DNA of 64,000 nucleotides from Lamellibrachia columna (GCA_963662155.1 OY759263.1:22372984-22436983), one strand, 5' to 3'; positions 9,052 to 24,841 are shown, counted from the stretch's first letter. Notes: generated by a model from the sequence alone, not told the origin. Numbers and translations: made by a program.

Positions 9052-11754
9052 ATGAGATTCACATTCTGGGTAAGTGTGTATAGCGCATTTTAAGAAATTG
9101 CATCTATGTAAATGACTACTAATGTGTAGTTGTATTTGTAAAGAGGAAAAGGCAAAGAATAATGAGACGACAATGAGAGAAAGAGAAGAGGAGGACGAAA
9201 TTAGATCATACTTGTTGACGGGAATGATGTTCAAACGAGATTCACAAGAAAAGAGCTCGACATTGACACAGTCGTGTACCTGTTGACATATAGGTTAATA
9301 TTCAGAATGAATGAGATGATATAAAATCTTTATTTCGCACATTAAAAGTGGGAATTTTACAATATTTTAAATACAGTTATTTCAGTAATGACATCGTTAA
9401 CATTATCATAGCTAAACATATCGCATGTTTTAAGACCATTTATCATTTCTATCAGACACGTCATCACACATGTATTCATATATGATATGACAGTAATTAC
9501 CACCACGATTCGACCATGGACTTTGAATTGATAATTTAACAACAATGCTTATCACAGGTGACTTGTGGTTTAAAGCCTTATGAATAAACTTCATGAACAT
9601 TTGCTTTATAGTGGGAAACTATCAGACAACAACCAACACTTTCTCTGAAGATCTAGTAGTGGAGCTCCGTAGTAAGAGAAAACATATTGTGTGAATGACT
9701 TGCACTTTGCAGCAGTCTTTATATGACCAAATTCACCCATGAACATGTTATACCCTCTATAGAATTTTGCGACAGGGCAGTCCTTATTAATAGTGGATAT
9801 GTGGAGGCCTATATGTACAGCATCCTAAATACTCGAGTTTACTCGAGTGTCGAATTTACAACTGAGACCTCTAGAAAAAAGATACGTACTCTACGCACCA
9901 TTACACTTTACACAGTAATCGTCTACATATTGTTCACATATCTCGAATAATTCCTTGAGCTTAGACCTTGTAGGTGTTAATATTGTCAGGTCATCTGCAT
10001 ATCCCATGCCACCCGCATAGTAACTGCCCATGTTGCGTCACACAACACTATTCTCTAATTTTTCACATAATCCAACCATAAATACAGAGAAGAGTATAGG
10101 AGAGAGGATTTTTCCACTACAGGCGATAAACTGTTGTTGCTTAGTATACATACACAGCAGCAATGCTAACACCATTGGTGACACCTTACCATTTAGAAGT
10201 ACTCTAAGAAGCTTACCATAGTTGACTCTGTCAAACTGGTATCTAACATGAGTGCATACACATTACTACCATTAGCGTTGTAATCACTGATTGTCTCCAT
10301 CATAACACATGTGCAGTGAGTAGTGGACATATTTTGTTAAATCCAAATTACAATTTATTTCTGCTTGTTATCAGGCGCACCTCAGACAACAGGTTATGGG
10401 TTCTATTCTCACTAATGACCTCAGCCATCTTAGTGGTAGAACTTATGTAACCTTTTCTCATAATGTGTCTAACAGCCGTATGATACCGAGCCCTTGTGAT
10501 ACGCCTCATTGCTGTAATACTTTCAAACCTGTGATCTACATTTAAATCCAACCTGATTTTAAGTGGTACATGATCAGAAAGCAAAAAGTTGCCTATAATA
10601 GAACATTCCAGCACCCTCTGTCCCAATGCAGCCGTTTCTATAACATGATCAATGATAGAGCTTAAACCGTTTGAACTGACATACCTATATGCCATTTCCG
10701 CTTCTGGCGCATCTATGCATATAGAAAGATTAAAATCCAATATACAATTCCTCAAAGCATGTGCATGAGGTGTACTCCTAGCCAAGTCAGTGTCCGTGTC
10801 ACCCCGTATATAATATGTGCGGGATTATAACTGTGTATTAACTGCTGCATTTCACGTAAAACATCCATGTATTCAGCATATTTATCATCTTCGGACCTGC
10901 AATCACAGGGCACATATACCTTGACACACACACTTTCACAGTTATTACTAATTTGAATCGTATTGCCACATAGCCTTACATAATTGCATTCTCAACACAA
11001 GATCGCACAACCACAGTATGTACGTCCCTCCCTAGCAATACATTCATCCATAAAATTCTTGCTAGTGATGGCCATGCCATACCCTAATTTACAAATCTTG
11101 GTTAATTCACTTTTATGTAAGCAATGTTCCTGCATGAATAAAAGATCACATTCCTTGTAATATCACATGTAAAATAAAAGTCTGTGAAGTATTGACAATT
11201 AATTATTCTTTTGTTTCGCTATGTGTGATAGCATCCTTATCCCAGATATAGTGTCAAACTCAGGCAATTAAAACTAACATATGTGCCTTTGATTAAGCAC
11301 ATTCTTACACATGTCATTGTTTGAAAGAACGTTCTTTGTGAATTTGCAGGTTTTACCATTTGACTGTCGTTGTCGGCTCACGATATTCACTATCATATCC
11401 ATCTAACTAATGCCGATTTTTGAAATCCTCAAAAACGTACTATTGTTGACATAAATTACTGTTAACTGTTCGTTGTTCCAGATTATTCTCTTCTTCGCTG
11501 TTTGCACGAGAGAGGTCCATGGCGGAAAGAAGAGCAAGAGGAAGATAAAGTGGGGACCCGAAGACGACTTGGAGATGTGCTTTGAGCTGTGCGAGAAAAT
11601 TCACGGTGAATGCATATTGAAGGTTTTCTCTTGCCCTTTAATAACTAGAAAAAGGGGCGACGAAATGTTAACGGATTGCGATGTCAATCTCAACGAGTGT
11701 TATAAATCCTGTCGAGCTGCATTTGGACAATCGAGAAAACCAGGAACACATTGA
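9052..11754 (+). CDS. Secreted cysteine-rich protein, type 1, copy 1 (two coding exons)
   Basis: Exon 9021-9069 starts after TGTGTTTCAG and carries ATG at 9052, coding MRFTFW, then donor GTAAGT at 9070. The second coding exon starts after CGTTGTTCCAG at 11482 in phase 0 and ends with TGA at 11752-11754. The protein has 96 residues. It has a signal peptide of about 20 residues with a hydrophobic core around residues 4-14, then GGKKSKRK and an acidic/aromatic stretch, then seven cysteines spaced x3, x6, x6, x14, x6, x3, a near mirror-image framework. The intron of 2.4 kb contains LINE remnants. Both ends are supported by the unit 2 paralogue. I do not recognise the family. A small secreted defence, signalling or venom-like peptide is plausible but unproven. 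Seven cysteines imply one unpaired residue. Confidence 0.82.
9860..11160 (-). mobile_element. Degenerate non-LTR element (second clade), endonuclease and RT pieces, in intron
   Basis: On the minus strand, 11160-10348 encodes an endonuclease relic: VYVPCDCRSEDDKYAEY, a damaged Asp-Phe-Asn motif (LDFNLS) and LLSDHVPLKI. The longest open part is 10785-10348. After a gap, 10320-9860 encodes RT pieces with the active site GYADDL. The clade differs from the CR1-like elements. The piece at 10985-11160 has a paralogue at 44910-45085, so it was in the locus before the unit duplicated. Confidence 0.7.
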
Positions 11755-12179
11755 TGAGGTCACGAAACTTCGCGCGGAAGGCCGTGTGCATAATACACAA
11801 CCAAGTGCTTCTAGTAGGTTTATGTCAGCGTGTAGTTCTTCAGTTCGTCCACAGTCCAGTTGAGCAGGACAACCTTTCCTGGTTGTTAACCTTACTGTGC
11901 GTATGCTATCGTTTAGTTTTGCAATAACCTGCCGTTCCCTGAATACAATGTGTATAGCGCACTCTTTCACAAAGGTAATGGACTACGCAGGCGAAAGTAT
12001 ATACAATAAAAAACGTGTGCCTGTATTTGTGTGTCTGTCTGTCTGTTTGATCCCTCATATGTCCGTCAGTTTCGCTTGCATGGAGCTTAGAAGACTCTGT
12101 GTGGTACACAGTGATGTATTCAGATTGTTGTGCAGTGAACCCAGAAAGTGAAGTATTTGTAAAAAAAATAAGAAATAGC
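11755..12179 (+). other. 3' UTR/downstream region of type 1 gene 1, candidate poly(A) signal
   Basis: The sequence stays paralogous to 45674-45840 for about 170 bp after the stop, as expected for a 3' UTR. AATAAA occurs at 12005-12010. A TCTGTCTGTCTG block at 12030-12050 resembles the start of the upstream dispersed repeat. No other gene is seen. Confidence 0.45.
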
Positions 12180-12292
12180 ACACGCTCGCTCGCTCGCACG
12201 CACGCACGCACACACGCACGCACGCACGCACGCACGCACACACGCACGCACACGCTCGCTCGCTCGCAAACACACGCACACGCTTGCGCACG

Positions 12293-12367
<75 letters not shown>

Positions 12368-12421
12368 GCGCGCGCACGCACGCACGCACGTACCACGCAC
12401 ACACGCATACGCGCACACACA
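12180..12421. repeat. Complex (CA)n/(CGCA)n microsatellite
   Basis: Alternating purine-pyrimidine tract of ACGC, AC and GCTC units. It is potentially Z-DNA-forming. Every frame is open through it, so long apparent frames here are meaningless. Confidence 0.95.
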
Positions 12422-12809
12422 CTGTTGAACAACAGTTATTAAAACACAGCTGATATAAACAGAGTTTCTAGTATCTAGTTGTTTCCAGCACCCAGCAACG
12501 TTCTATGAACTGACTACGGTCTGTATAATTATACCGTGGTTAGAATGTTATGGCCTTTTGAAGTCTCATTATACTAGTTAGCTTTTTCAGAACTTTATCG
12601 CCAAGCACCAGATGTACCGTGTCCGGTTTGCCTCTTGAATTCAAAACTCTGACATGAAAGGCGGATGTGCTAATCACTACATTTACATTTTTGGGTTTTG
12701 TAATATAAGTACATAACGTCAATTAGTTATGTCATACTGTTCATCTTTCTATTGTGTATGTATTTCTATGATGCATTTTCATTTACATGGCGCAAAGGTC
12801 TCAGGAAAC

Positions 12810-13280
12810 GTTTTAATCTACCAGTTTGTACTCACTGTTATTATATGACACTACTACTACTTTTAGCAGAATGTCTCCCGATTCAAATTCAGACCATGAA
12901 CCGAATGGTAAGCTTTATACAGAGTAGTTTAAAATGCAATAACAGTTTGGATAGACTCTCTTGAGAGGGCAATCTAGCCCTTCGGGGTATTGGTTCATAT
13001 ATGTCTAAAAGTTTCAATTACACTTTGTCTCAGTTCAAACTTGATGCCACGACTTTCTATAATATGAAACCTAGCCACTTTTATTATATCATTCAGAACC
13101 AATATCGGAAGGGGCTGGATGATAAAATATTAAACAAAGTTTCCTTGGCAAAGGATGTGCTGAATAATATTGAGAATGCGTGTAGCACTTTTTTAGTCAA
13201 AGACGTGTTAGTATCTTTGAGTGCAAAGATACTTCAATTGTAATTGAACTGTACACATTGTCGTACGAATAAATATATAT
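12810..13280 (+). mobile_element. 3' end of a second-clade non-LTR element (RT C terminus)
   Basis: Reading pieces give LPIQIQTMNRMVSF and SLKCNNSLDRL and, after a frame change, EGNLALRGIGSY followed by an open stretch to TAA at 13241-13243. This is typical of the C-terminal region of the same broad LINE group as the fragments at 9860-11160 and 31640-33200. It is damaged by at least one frameshift and an in-frame TGA at 12962. Confidence 0.6.
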
Positions 13281-14261
13281 GTTTACTATTACTAAACTAT
13301 CGTGCCTCTAGTTTGCAATAATGCTAATACAGAGTTAAGACGATTACGTGTTGGTTTAATCAATTGTAGTATATTCGTTTGGAATAGGCCTACCTATAGG
13401 TGTAAATGAAACAAAATCCACTGCGTTTAGCCGAAACTCTAGACTCAAAAGTAGTTTCACCTCGTCTACTGTAAATTTGACATTTGAAGTTATACTTATG
13501 TGACGAATACAAGAAAATACATACGACTACTTTATCACGATTTTTATATTTTCAGCAAATTCGTATTAAAACGGGACACGGGCCGTATTCCTAGCAAAAA
13601 TCCGTATTGTATACGTACGATGTCGCATGTCTGAAGTTTGGGTTGATTACATTAGACCCTAACTCGATTAAAACCGGATAATTGGTGTCCCAACTTACAC
13701 CTTTCAAGTGTTTTGTATAAAAAAAAAAACGTCAAATGGGAAGTAAGGGGAATACTCCCCTACCACACACACCCCGAGGCGCTTCATGCCTCGTTTCGCG
13801 CCTTTGGCGCTTCATACATTACGTTGGACCCAACCTTTTTCTAAACCCTGGATCCGCCCCTGTATATCGTATTGGTATGGCTTAATGTCCAGTATGACAT
13901 GTTATAAATCGTCCAACTAAACCACATAGTTTTAATTTCTGCAGACACGTTTCGTGTGAATCATGACTCTAACTCGGCAGTTGAAACAGAATGGTGTCGT
14001 CCTGCAGCAGCTGTAAATGAATGGTCCCCGTCGCCAAAAAAAGCCGCCACTAAAAGTAAACTATCACTTGTTTTGCGGTGTCTGTCGCTGCTGCGGTTAC
14101 GTTTGGCAAATGTTCGTTAAATAGTGCAGTTTGAGCCATCAAACAAAATCTTTCACAAATGTCGTATTCCATCAGTTAAAATGCGGATAAAACTCGGAAG
14201 TAGGCGGCCTGGACGCTAAAATCGGACTTCTCAAAACGGACGAATTTTCAACGACTATACG
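13281..14261. other. Intergenic spacer with a probable mobile-element relic
   Basis: No gene supported. An A-run at 13720-13731 is followed by a GC-rich block with two GGCGCTTCAT copies (13780 and 13808) and CTGGATCCGCCCCTG at 13847-13861, which looks like the end of a dispersed transposon. I cannot classify it. The rest is unremarkable. Confidence 0.35.
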
Positions 14262-14750
14262 CTAGAACGCATACAAAGGAGAGCAACTAAAATGATTCCA
14301 GAACTGAGAGACCTTAGTTATGAAGAACGCCTGACAGAATGTGGTTTAACAACTATAGAGACAAGGAGGTTAAGAGGAGATCAGATTGAAGTTTTTAAGA
14401 TATTGAATGGGTATGAAAATATTGATAGAAATATGTTTTTCTCACTCAAGAAGGATAGCAGAACTAGAGGACATGAGGTAAAATTAGTAAATGATCAATG
14501 TAGATTGGACATCAGGAAGCACTCGTTCTCACAGAGGACAATAAATGAATGGAACAAATTGTCTACAGATTGTGTAACTGCTAGCAGCGTGAATATGTTT
14601 AAAAACAAGGTTGACACATATCTCAGGAGGGCGGGCTATAAGTAGATGAACATTGTTGGACTCTCGATAAGCCAATGGCTTCCTTGTCCACTTGCCATCT
14701 GGGCCTTTGGCTTGGATGGCAAATCTTGTTAAATCTTGTTAAATCTGACT
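14262..14750 (+). mobile_element. 5'-truncated CR1-like LINE 3' end
   Basis: Encodes the ORF2 C terminus from LERIQRRATK to RRAGYK with its stop at 14643-14645 (open from 14292), then the conserved 3' block and two to three tail repeats (AATCTTGTTA). The 5' truncation at about 14262 is typical of incomplete target-primed reverse transcription. Residue differences place it in an older subfamily than the full-length copy. Confidence 0.85.
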
Positions 14751-14766
14751 TCAGTATATTTATGCG

Positions 14767-14972
14767 TGAGCTGCCATTTTTATTTATGCTTGAGCACGGC
14801 GTTGAGCACGGTCCTGAGCATACTCAAGATTTCAGCAATTCGTGCTCAACGGTGAGCACGATTTCGTGCTCAAGATGTTTTATAACCTCGCCTGAGTTTG
14901 AGCATAGTGTGAAAGCGAGGCTTGAGCATGAAACCATGCTCAATTGAGTTGAGTACGGTTTATAACCTCGGT
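14767..14972 (+). repeat. Short interspersed element rich in GAGCACG motifs
   Basis: About 200 bp with repeated TGAGCACG, CGTGCTCA and TTGAGCATG words. It is present in inverted orientation at about 52305-52500, ending in the same GTGAGCTGCCAT / ATGGCAGCTCAC edge. It has internal dyads such as GCACGATTTCGTGC. It is non-coding and its class is unknown (MITE or SINE). Confidence 0.6.
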
Positions 14973-14989
14973 CCCTGGGCCTTCGTACG

Positions 14990-15150
14990 GTATACATGTT
15001 TCGTGAAAATGGCAGTGGTACATGATTTTGGAGAAGATGTATCTAACATTGCCATTGGCGTTGCCCTACCAACACTAGGCTGTTGCGGTGGCTGTCCTTT
15101 CTCTCCCCGAACAACGCCGGGTAACTCGGATAGCAACCATGATTGCATTA
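14990..15150 (+). repeat. Diverged copy of the type 1 upstream block
   Basis: GGCAGTGGTACATGATTT through CGGGTAACTCGGATAGC matches 8440-8590, 38335-38485 and 63620-63775, without the TATAAA and without a nearby type 1 gene. This shows the block is a dispersed or locally duplicated repeat rather than only a promoter. Confidence 0.5.
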
Positions 15151-15297
15151 AGACGTATGTTCAACTCGATATATGGCACGCACCAAGAGTTTTCCTACGT
15201 GTATGGTTTCTCCATATGTACAACTTATATATGGTTCAATATCAAAAGAATATATATAACAAGAAACAGTGTAACATACATTAGGTGCATGTTATGT

Positions 15298-15301
<4 letters not shown>

Positions 15302-15358
<57 letters not shown>
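15302..15358. repeat. (TA)n microsatellite
   Basis: About 28 uninterrupted TA units, just 5' of the LINE copy starting near 15372. Confidence 0.97.
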
Positions 15359-15362
<4 letters not shown>

Positions 15363-17049
15363 GCCACCAGGCATTTAATATGCAGTAGTTCAAGCAACTG
15401 GGTGAACTTCGTCAAGTCCGGGTGTGAGAAGTCCTGGGCCGAGTGTAGGGGATGTACGAAGATGAAGGAACTTGAGGTGGAGTTGGAACAGCTAAGCCTG
15501 CTCGTTGTGGCAATGGTGAATGGTGGGAAGGGAGCAGGTGGTTTGTGCCAGTGGTTCCGGTGGGGGACAGTAGATAATAATTTGTGGGAAGACGACGAGG
15601 GAGATGCTAGGGAGAGCTCACCTCAGCCGGGGAGGAGGCTGAGAGGAGGTAAGGTGACAGGACGTAAGGAGACGGGACGTAGGGGGACAGGACGAAAGGA
15701 GATGGGAAGGAAACAAATGGGAGGGAAGACAAATTGATCGAATGAGATGGGGGGGATAGTTAAAGCGATGGGAGTGAGGGAGACGGGAGGGAAGGTGTCA
15801 GGAGGGAAGGCGACGGGAGCACAAGTTAGCCAGGAATCGGGAGGGAAATGTGACAGTTTGATGGGTGAGAGAGAGAGAGAGAGAGAGAGACTGATAACTG
15901 CCAAGTGACAAGGCTGTTGGACAGAATGTGATGGAAGGGATCAATCAGAAGAGCTATTCAGAGGCAGTGATAGAGGGGGTGAGAAAGAGAGCGAGGATGT
16001 TTGTGGGGGACTCAATAGTTAGGAAGACCGACAAAGTCTTAAACAAGGGAGACGACGTGGTAGTTTGTTTGCATGGGGCCAGAATAGAGCGCGATAACTG
16101 AGAGGGTAGAAATTATCGTGGGTTCGGGCAAGGGTGGATCTGTTTTAGTACTCGTAGGCACAAATACCATAGGTAGGAAATACAGGAAGTTGGTCAGAAC
16201 ACTAAAGCAGACACGGGTTGAGCAGGTAATACTACTGTCAGGGATTTTACCAGTAATAGGAAGGAGGTGTCACGGATATCGAAAATACCGGGGGATGGCA
16301 ATTAACATGCTAGTCCAGAAGCTATGTAGGGAAGAGGAAGTTGGGTTTGTGGGGAAGTTTTGTTGGAATGGCTGGTATGTACATGAAGGGTGGGCTTCAT
16401 CTAAGTGGAAAAGGGGCAGCAGTATTTGCGGATGGACTCAGAGCAGCATTTGACAGTGGCATGGGTAGCATAACAAATATTTTTGGTAGTAAACATTGTT
16501 TAAACTAGAAGCGCAGGGGGCTTACTTAGAGATGCCTCAAGCAGGACAAGAGGCCACTAGTACAGATAAACCAATAACAAAATGTCCGAAAAACATGTCT
16601 GAAGTAGGTCATAATTGGTATTACCGAATCATGGGCTAATACAGACATAACAGATGCTGAATTAGGATAGAGAGGATACGTAATGTTTAGGAGAGATCGA
16701 ATAGGAAGAAGGGGAGGGGGGTTATTTTATATGTTAAAGAATCTATTCAGGCTTATGCAATAAACTAGAAAGGGAAGCAGATTGCGGTGAAGCTGTTTGG
16801 TGCAAAATAGTTTCAGGAAATTCAAAAATAACTATTGGATTAGTTTACCGAAATCCAAGCATAAACGAAGAGGATAACACAAAAAATCAAAATGCTATAA
16901 AGGAAGTTAGTAAAGGAGAATGTATCCTAATGGGAGATTTTAGCCATGGACACAAACAATGGAAATCTCTTGAGAGTACAGGGGGTGAGGACCAACAACT
17001 TCTATTTTTAGAACCAGCCAGGGAAGATAATGTATAATTTACACGTGCT

Positions 17050-17196
17050 AGAACCAAGTGTAGTGAGTCTTGCAATGACAAGTACGCTTACAAAAAGCTT
17101 TGAACTGATACACGGTTGGCGGTTCGGTTATAGGTTACGTAGTAGGATGTATAGGGGTTGTCAGGCTCCGATATGCGCTTAATATTGTGCATTTTG
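17050..17196 (+). pseudogene. Fragment of type 2 cysteine-rich gene captured inside a LINE
   Basis: AGAACCAAGTGT...AAGCTTTGA at 17050-17103 encodes the last two cysteines and C terminus of a type 2 protein (C-SES-C, stop TGA 17101-17103). The following bases (ACTGATACACGGTTGGCGG...) match the 3' flank of the type 2 gene at 28289-28385. LINE endonuclease coding resumes at TTTTGTCATCAC (about 17193). It carries two substitutions in the C-terminal tail relative to the 28-kb copy, so it comes from another or older type 2 gene. Confidence 0.7.
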
Positions 17197-17839
17197 TCAT
17201 CACAAAAAGAATTAGTGGACGATGTAAAAATACATGAACAATTGGGTGACAGTGACTACAATCAAATACATTTTGATATCACTGTAAAATCAGAAAGTAA
17301 AAATAAAAAACGTATAGGAGAAACTTCCACAAAGGTAAATATAAAGATATGAGAAACTACTTAGCAAAGTTAGATTGGAATAACATGCTAATGAATAAGA
17401 CCGCAATTGAATGTTAGAATATTCTAAAATATGAAACTGAGAGTATCATTGATAAATTTGTTCCCTTGAAAAATAAGGAAAACAGTCTAGAAAGAAACAC
17501 TTGTCAAAAGAAGCTATTAGAAAAATAATGTTTAAGCAAACTAAGTGGATGGTTTATAGACGTACCACAAAGGATGAAGACTATGCAAATTACAAAGAGG
17601 CTCTTAACCTAGCTACAACTGATATAAAAAATATAAAAGAAAAAAATTGACAGGTAATATAACAAATGACAGCAAGAGTTTCTACGCTTATGTAAGTAGT
17701 AATCAGAAAGTTCGAGATAAGGTCGGACCACTGGAAAACAACAATGGAAACATAATTTCAGACGGGTTTCAAATGGCAGAGGTCCTGAATGAGTATTTCA
17801 GTTAAGTTTTTACCGCAGAAGATTTAAGCTCACTTCCAG

Positions 17840-17940
<101 letters not shown>

Positions 17941-18516
17941 TATTACAATGTGGTTTGACGACACTAGAGACCAGGAGACTAAGAGGAGACCAAATAGAAG
18001 TGTTTAAAATAGTGAACGGTTATGAGGATGTTGATAGGAATATGTTCTTCAAACATAAAGAAGGCAGTAGAACCAGAGGACACAAAGGAGCGTTAGTTAA
18101 GGAGCAGTGTAGGTTGGACATGAGAAAGTACTCTTTCACACAGAAGGTGATAAATGAACAATGGAACAAACTGCCAAATTACTTTGTTAATGCTAGTAGT
18201 GTGAATATGTTTAAACATAGAATTGACAGATATCTGATAAGGGCGGGCTACACATAGATGAGAAACTTTTATGTGGAACTCTCGATAAGCCAATGGCTTC
18301 CTTGCCCACTTGCCATCTGGAAGTTGTTGTTTGGGATTGCAATCTTGTTAAATGTCAGGTTTATATATAAAGTGTTTAAAAAGTGCATAACAATACCCCA
18401 TCCTGTTAAAATGTTACTTTTATATACCAGATATGGTCTACGTAATAACATAAACCAAAACACTGCTTAAGTTATTAAACGTTTTTCGTCTTTACGCTTA
18501 TTTATATCTTAATAAA

Positions 18517-18734
<218 letters not shown>

Positions 18735-18742
18735 CTATATAT

Positions 18743-21788
<3,046 letters not shown>

Positions 21789-22021
21789 CGAGCGACATGT
21801 CTCAACACAGCGACCTAGATCTAGAGCATCTAGAGCATTGATGAAAGGTCACGACAGATTCACCTGTTGTTGGTTGCTGATTGGCCAATGCTTCAAGTTC
21901 TCCCCGAAAAAAACCGTTCCGCAAATCGGCCTTGTTTATCGGCCTCACGCCGGTGTTTACACAACCGAATTTTACATCGCGCGACACCGTGTCGGCCGAT
22001 ACATTTGGAAAACATTCGGTC

Positions 22022-24841
22022 ATTTAACAAGATTTAACAAGATTTAACAAGATTGCCATCTCGAACAACAAGTTCCAGATGGCAAGTGGACAAGGAAGCC
22101 ATTGGCTTATCGAGAGTCCAACAATTTGTTCATCTATGTGTAGCCCACCCTTATCAGATATCTGTCAATTCTATTTTTAAACATATTCACAATACTGGCA
22201 TTAACACAACCATTTGCCAGTTTGTTCCATTCATTTATCACCCTCTGTGAGAAAGAGTACTTTCTCATGTCCAACCTACACTGCTCCTTAACTAATGCTG
22301 CTTTGTGTCCTCTGGTTCTACTGCCTTCTTTAAGTTTGAAGAACATATTCCTATCAACATCCTCATAACCGTTCACTATTTTAAACACTTCTATTTGGTC
22401 CCCTCTTAGTCTCCTGGTCTCTAGTGTTGTCAAACCACATTGTAATAAGCGACTTTCGTAACTAAGGTCTCTTAATTCTGGAATCATCTTAGTTGCTCTC
22501 CGTTGTATTCTTTCTAGCTTATCTATGTCTCTTTTACGATATGGCCTCCATGCTTGAATACAATATTCCAAATGTGGTCTAACTATTGCTTTGTACAGGG
22601 GTACAATTAGATGTTTCTCCTTATACGTGATAGTTCTCGTAATTAGCCCTAGAAATTGATTTCCTTTCGAAGCAGCAATCCCACATTGCTCTGAAACTTT
22701 CATGTCAGCATTAAATGTTACTCCTAAATCCTTTTCTTGTGTGGTTCTACCTAGTACAGCATCCCCCATTTTATATTCTTCGACCATATTTCCATGTCCT
22801 ATGTGTATACATTTACACTTCCCAAAATTTAATAACATTTGCCATTTTTCTGACCATTTAACTAATTTTTCTAGATCATCCTGTAAACTTTGTTTATCTT
22901 TGTTTATCTGTATCATTAGTAACCTTTCTGAATACTTTTGTGTCATCTGCAAATTTGAGTACTTTGCTAGATATGTCATCCTCCAAATCATTTATATATA
23001 TTAAAAAAAAATTATAGGGCCTAACACTGATCCCTGTGGTACCCCACTCAAAACAGATTTCCAGTTTGAAATCTTACCATCTACTATTACTCTCTGTCTT
23101 CTGTGTGTAAGCCACTTTTCTATCCAGTTGATTACATCATTGCCTATACCATGGGCTTTTAGTTTAAGTAACAATCTTTGATGTGGCACTTTATCGAAAG
23201 CTTTCTGAAAATCTAAGTAGACAACATCCACTGGTGACCCGTCATCTACCCACTTTGTAATTTCTTCTAAAAAAAACATAAGAGGTTAGACATGACCTTG
23301 CTTTTAGGAATCCATGTTGAGATGTATTTATTAATTTATGTTTTATGAGGAATTCCACCATGTGGTCTCTAATTAATGTTTCGAGTAATTTACATACAAC
23401 TGATGTTAAACTCACTGGTCTGTAATTTTCTGGCTTCTTCCTCGATCTCTTCTTAAATAGCGGCGTAATGTTTGCTTCTTTCCATTCTGAAGGAACTATT
23501 CCTTCTTCTAGTGACAAGTTAAATAAGTTTGCAAGTGGTGTACTAATTTGATCAACCATTTCCTTTAACAGTTTTGGTGGTATCCCATCAACTCCAGGTG
23601 ATTTATTATCTTTCATCTTCTTAATTTTCTTTGCTATCATTTCAGGAGTTACAAATAACTGCCCTAAATGTTCTGATTTATTGCCCTCAAATTTAGTCAA
23701 TGGAACTGGAAGTGAGCTGATATCTTCTGTGGTAAAAACTGAGCTGAAATACTCATTCAGGACCTCTGCCATTTGGAACCCATCTGAAATTATGTTTTCA
23801 CTGTTGTTTTCCAGTGGTCCGACCTTATCTCGAACTTTCTGTTTACTCCTTACATAAGCATAGAAACTCTTGCTGTCATTTTTTATATTACCTGCCAATT
23901 TTTGTTCAAAGGTTCTTTTAGATTTTCTAATTTCAGTTGTAGCTAGGTTAAGTGCCTCTTTGTAGTTTGTGTAGTCTTCTACATTTCCAGTGTGTTTATA
24001 GACCCTCCACAGCATCTGTTTGTGAGCAATTTTTCTAATAGCTTCTTTTGACAGGTGTTTTTTCCTGGATCTTTTCCCTTGTTTTCTTAATGGAATAAAT
24101 TTCTCAATAATGCCCTCAATCTCATATTTTAAACAAGTCCAGCATTCTGTTGCTGTCTTGTTCTTCAGCAAGTTATTCCAATCTATATTTGCTAGATATG
24201 TTCTCATCACTTTATATTTGCCTTTGTTGAAGTTCCTCCTCCATTGTTTTTATATGCATTCCCTGTTTTTACTTTTATATTAAAATGGATTTGGTTATGG
24301 TCACTTGAACCCAAAGGTTCGTGTACTTTAACATTGTCAACTAATTCATTTTGAGAAGACAACATTAAATCTAACACATTCCCACCTCTGGTTGGTTCCA
24401 AGACATGTTGAGTAAGGAAACAATCCTGTGTTAGAAGTAGAAACTGATGGTCGTCACCTCCAGCACTCTCTAATGATTCCCATTGTATATGGCCATGGTT
24501 AAAATCACCCATTATAACACATTCTCCCTTGCTCACCTCCCTTATCGCCTTTTGTAATTTTACATCTTCCTCTTGTCCTATGTTAGGACTACGATAAACT
24601 ACTCCTATTGTTAATGTTGAGTTCCTTGTAACTATGTTACACCAAATTGCTTCCACACTATCTGCTTCACTTTTCAGTGTAATTTCATATGTTTGGATAG
24701 ATTCTTTAATATACAAAATTACTCCACCTCCCCTTCTTTCTCGTCTATCCTTCATAAACATTACATAGCCTGTCAGTGCTAACTCAGCATCTACTATATC
24801 TTCATTTGCCCATGATTCTGTGATGCCTATTACATGAGGAT
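22022..24841 (-). mobile_element. CR1-like LINE, 5'-truncated copy very similar to the full-length one
   Basis: The 3' end has three TTTAACAAGA tail repeats at 22022-22053. The element runs to 24841, inside the endonuclease start, where it is cut off, so ORF1 is lacking. Sequence is nearly identical to 3211-6030, pointing to recent insertion. Confidence 0.92.
22134..24840 (-). pseudogene. Broken ORF2 of the 22-24.8 kb LINE copy
   Basis: Three frame breaks split ORF2: near 24235 in a run coding the KNNGG segment (one base lost), near 23270 (AAAAAA expansion in the FFLEEITK region) and near 23005 (A-run after the GPI motif). An 11-base duplication (CTTTGTTTATC at 22885-22910) adds a further break. 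Endonuclease (GDFNH, SSDHNQ), SPGVDGIPP, YLDFQKAFDKVPH, GVPQGSVLGP and the C terminus are still readable. The FADD segment lies in a damaged frame. Most breaks are in homopolymers, so sequencing error should be excluded. Confidence 0.85.

Noticed and set aside
12180..12421. Several overlapping long open frames with His-Thr-Arg or Cys-Val repeats
   Set aside because: They are translations of a CA/CG microsatellite; all frames are open and no coding signal exists. The same applies to 18.5-19.0, 20.7-20.9, 21.6-21.8, 25.3, 47.2, 47.7-48.0 and 58.6-59.0 kb.
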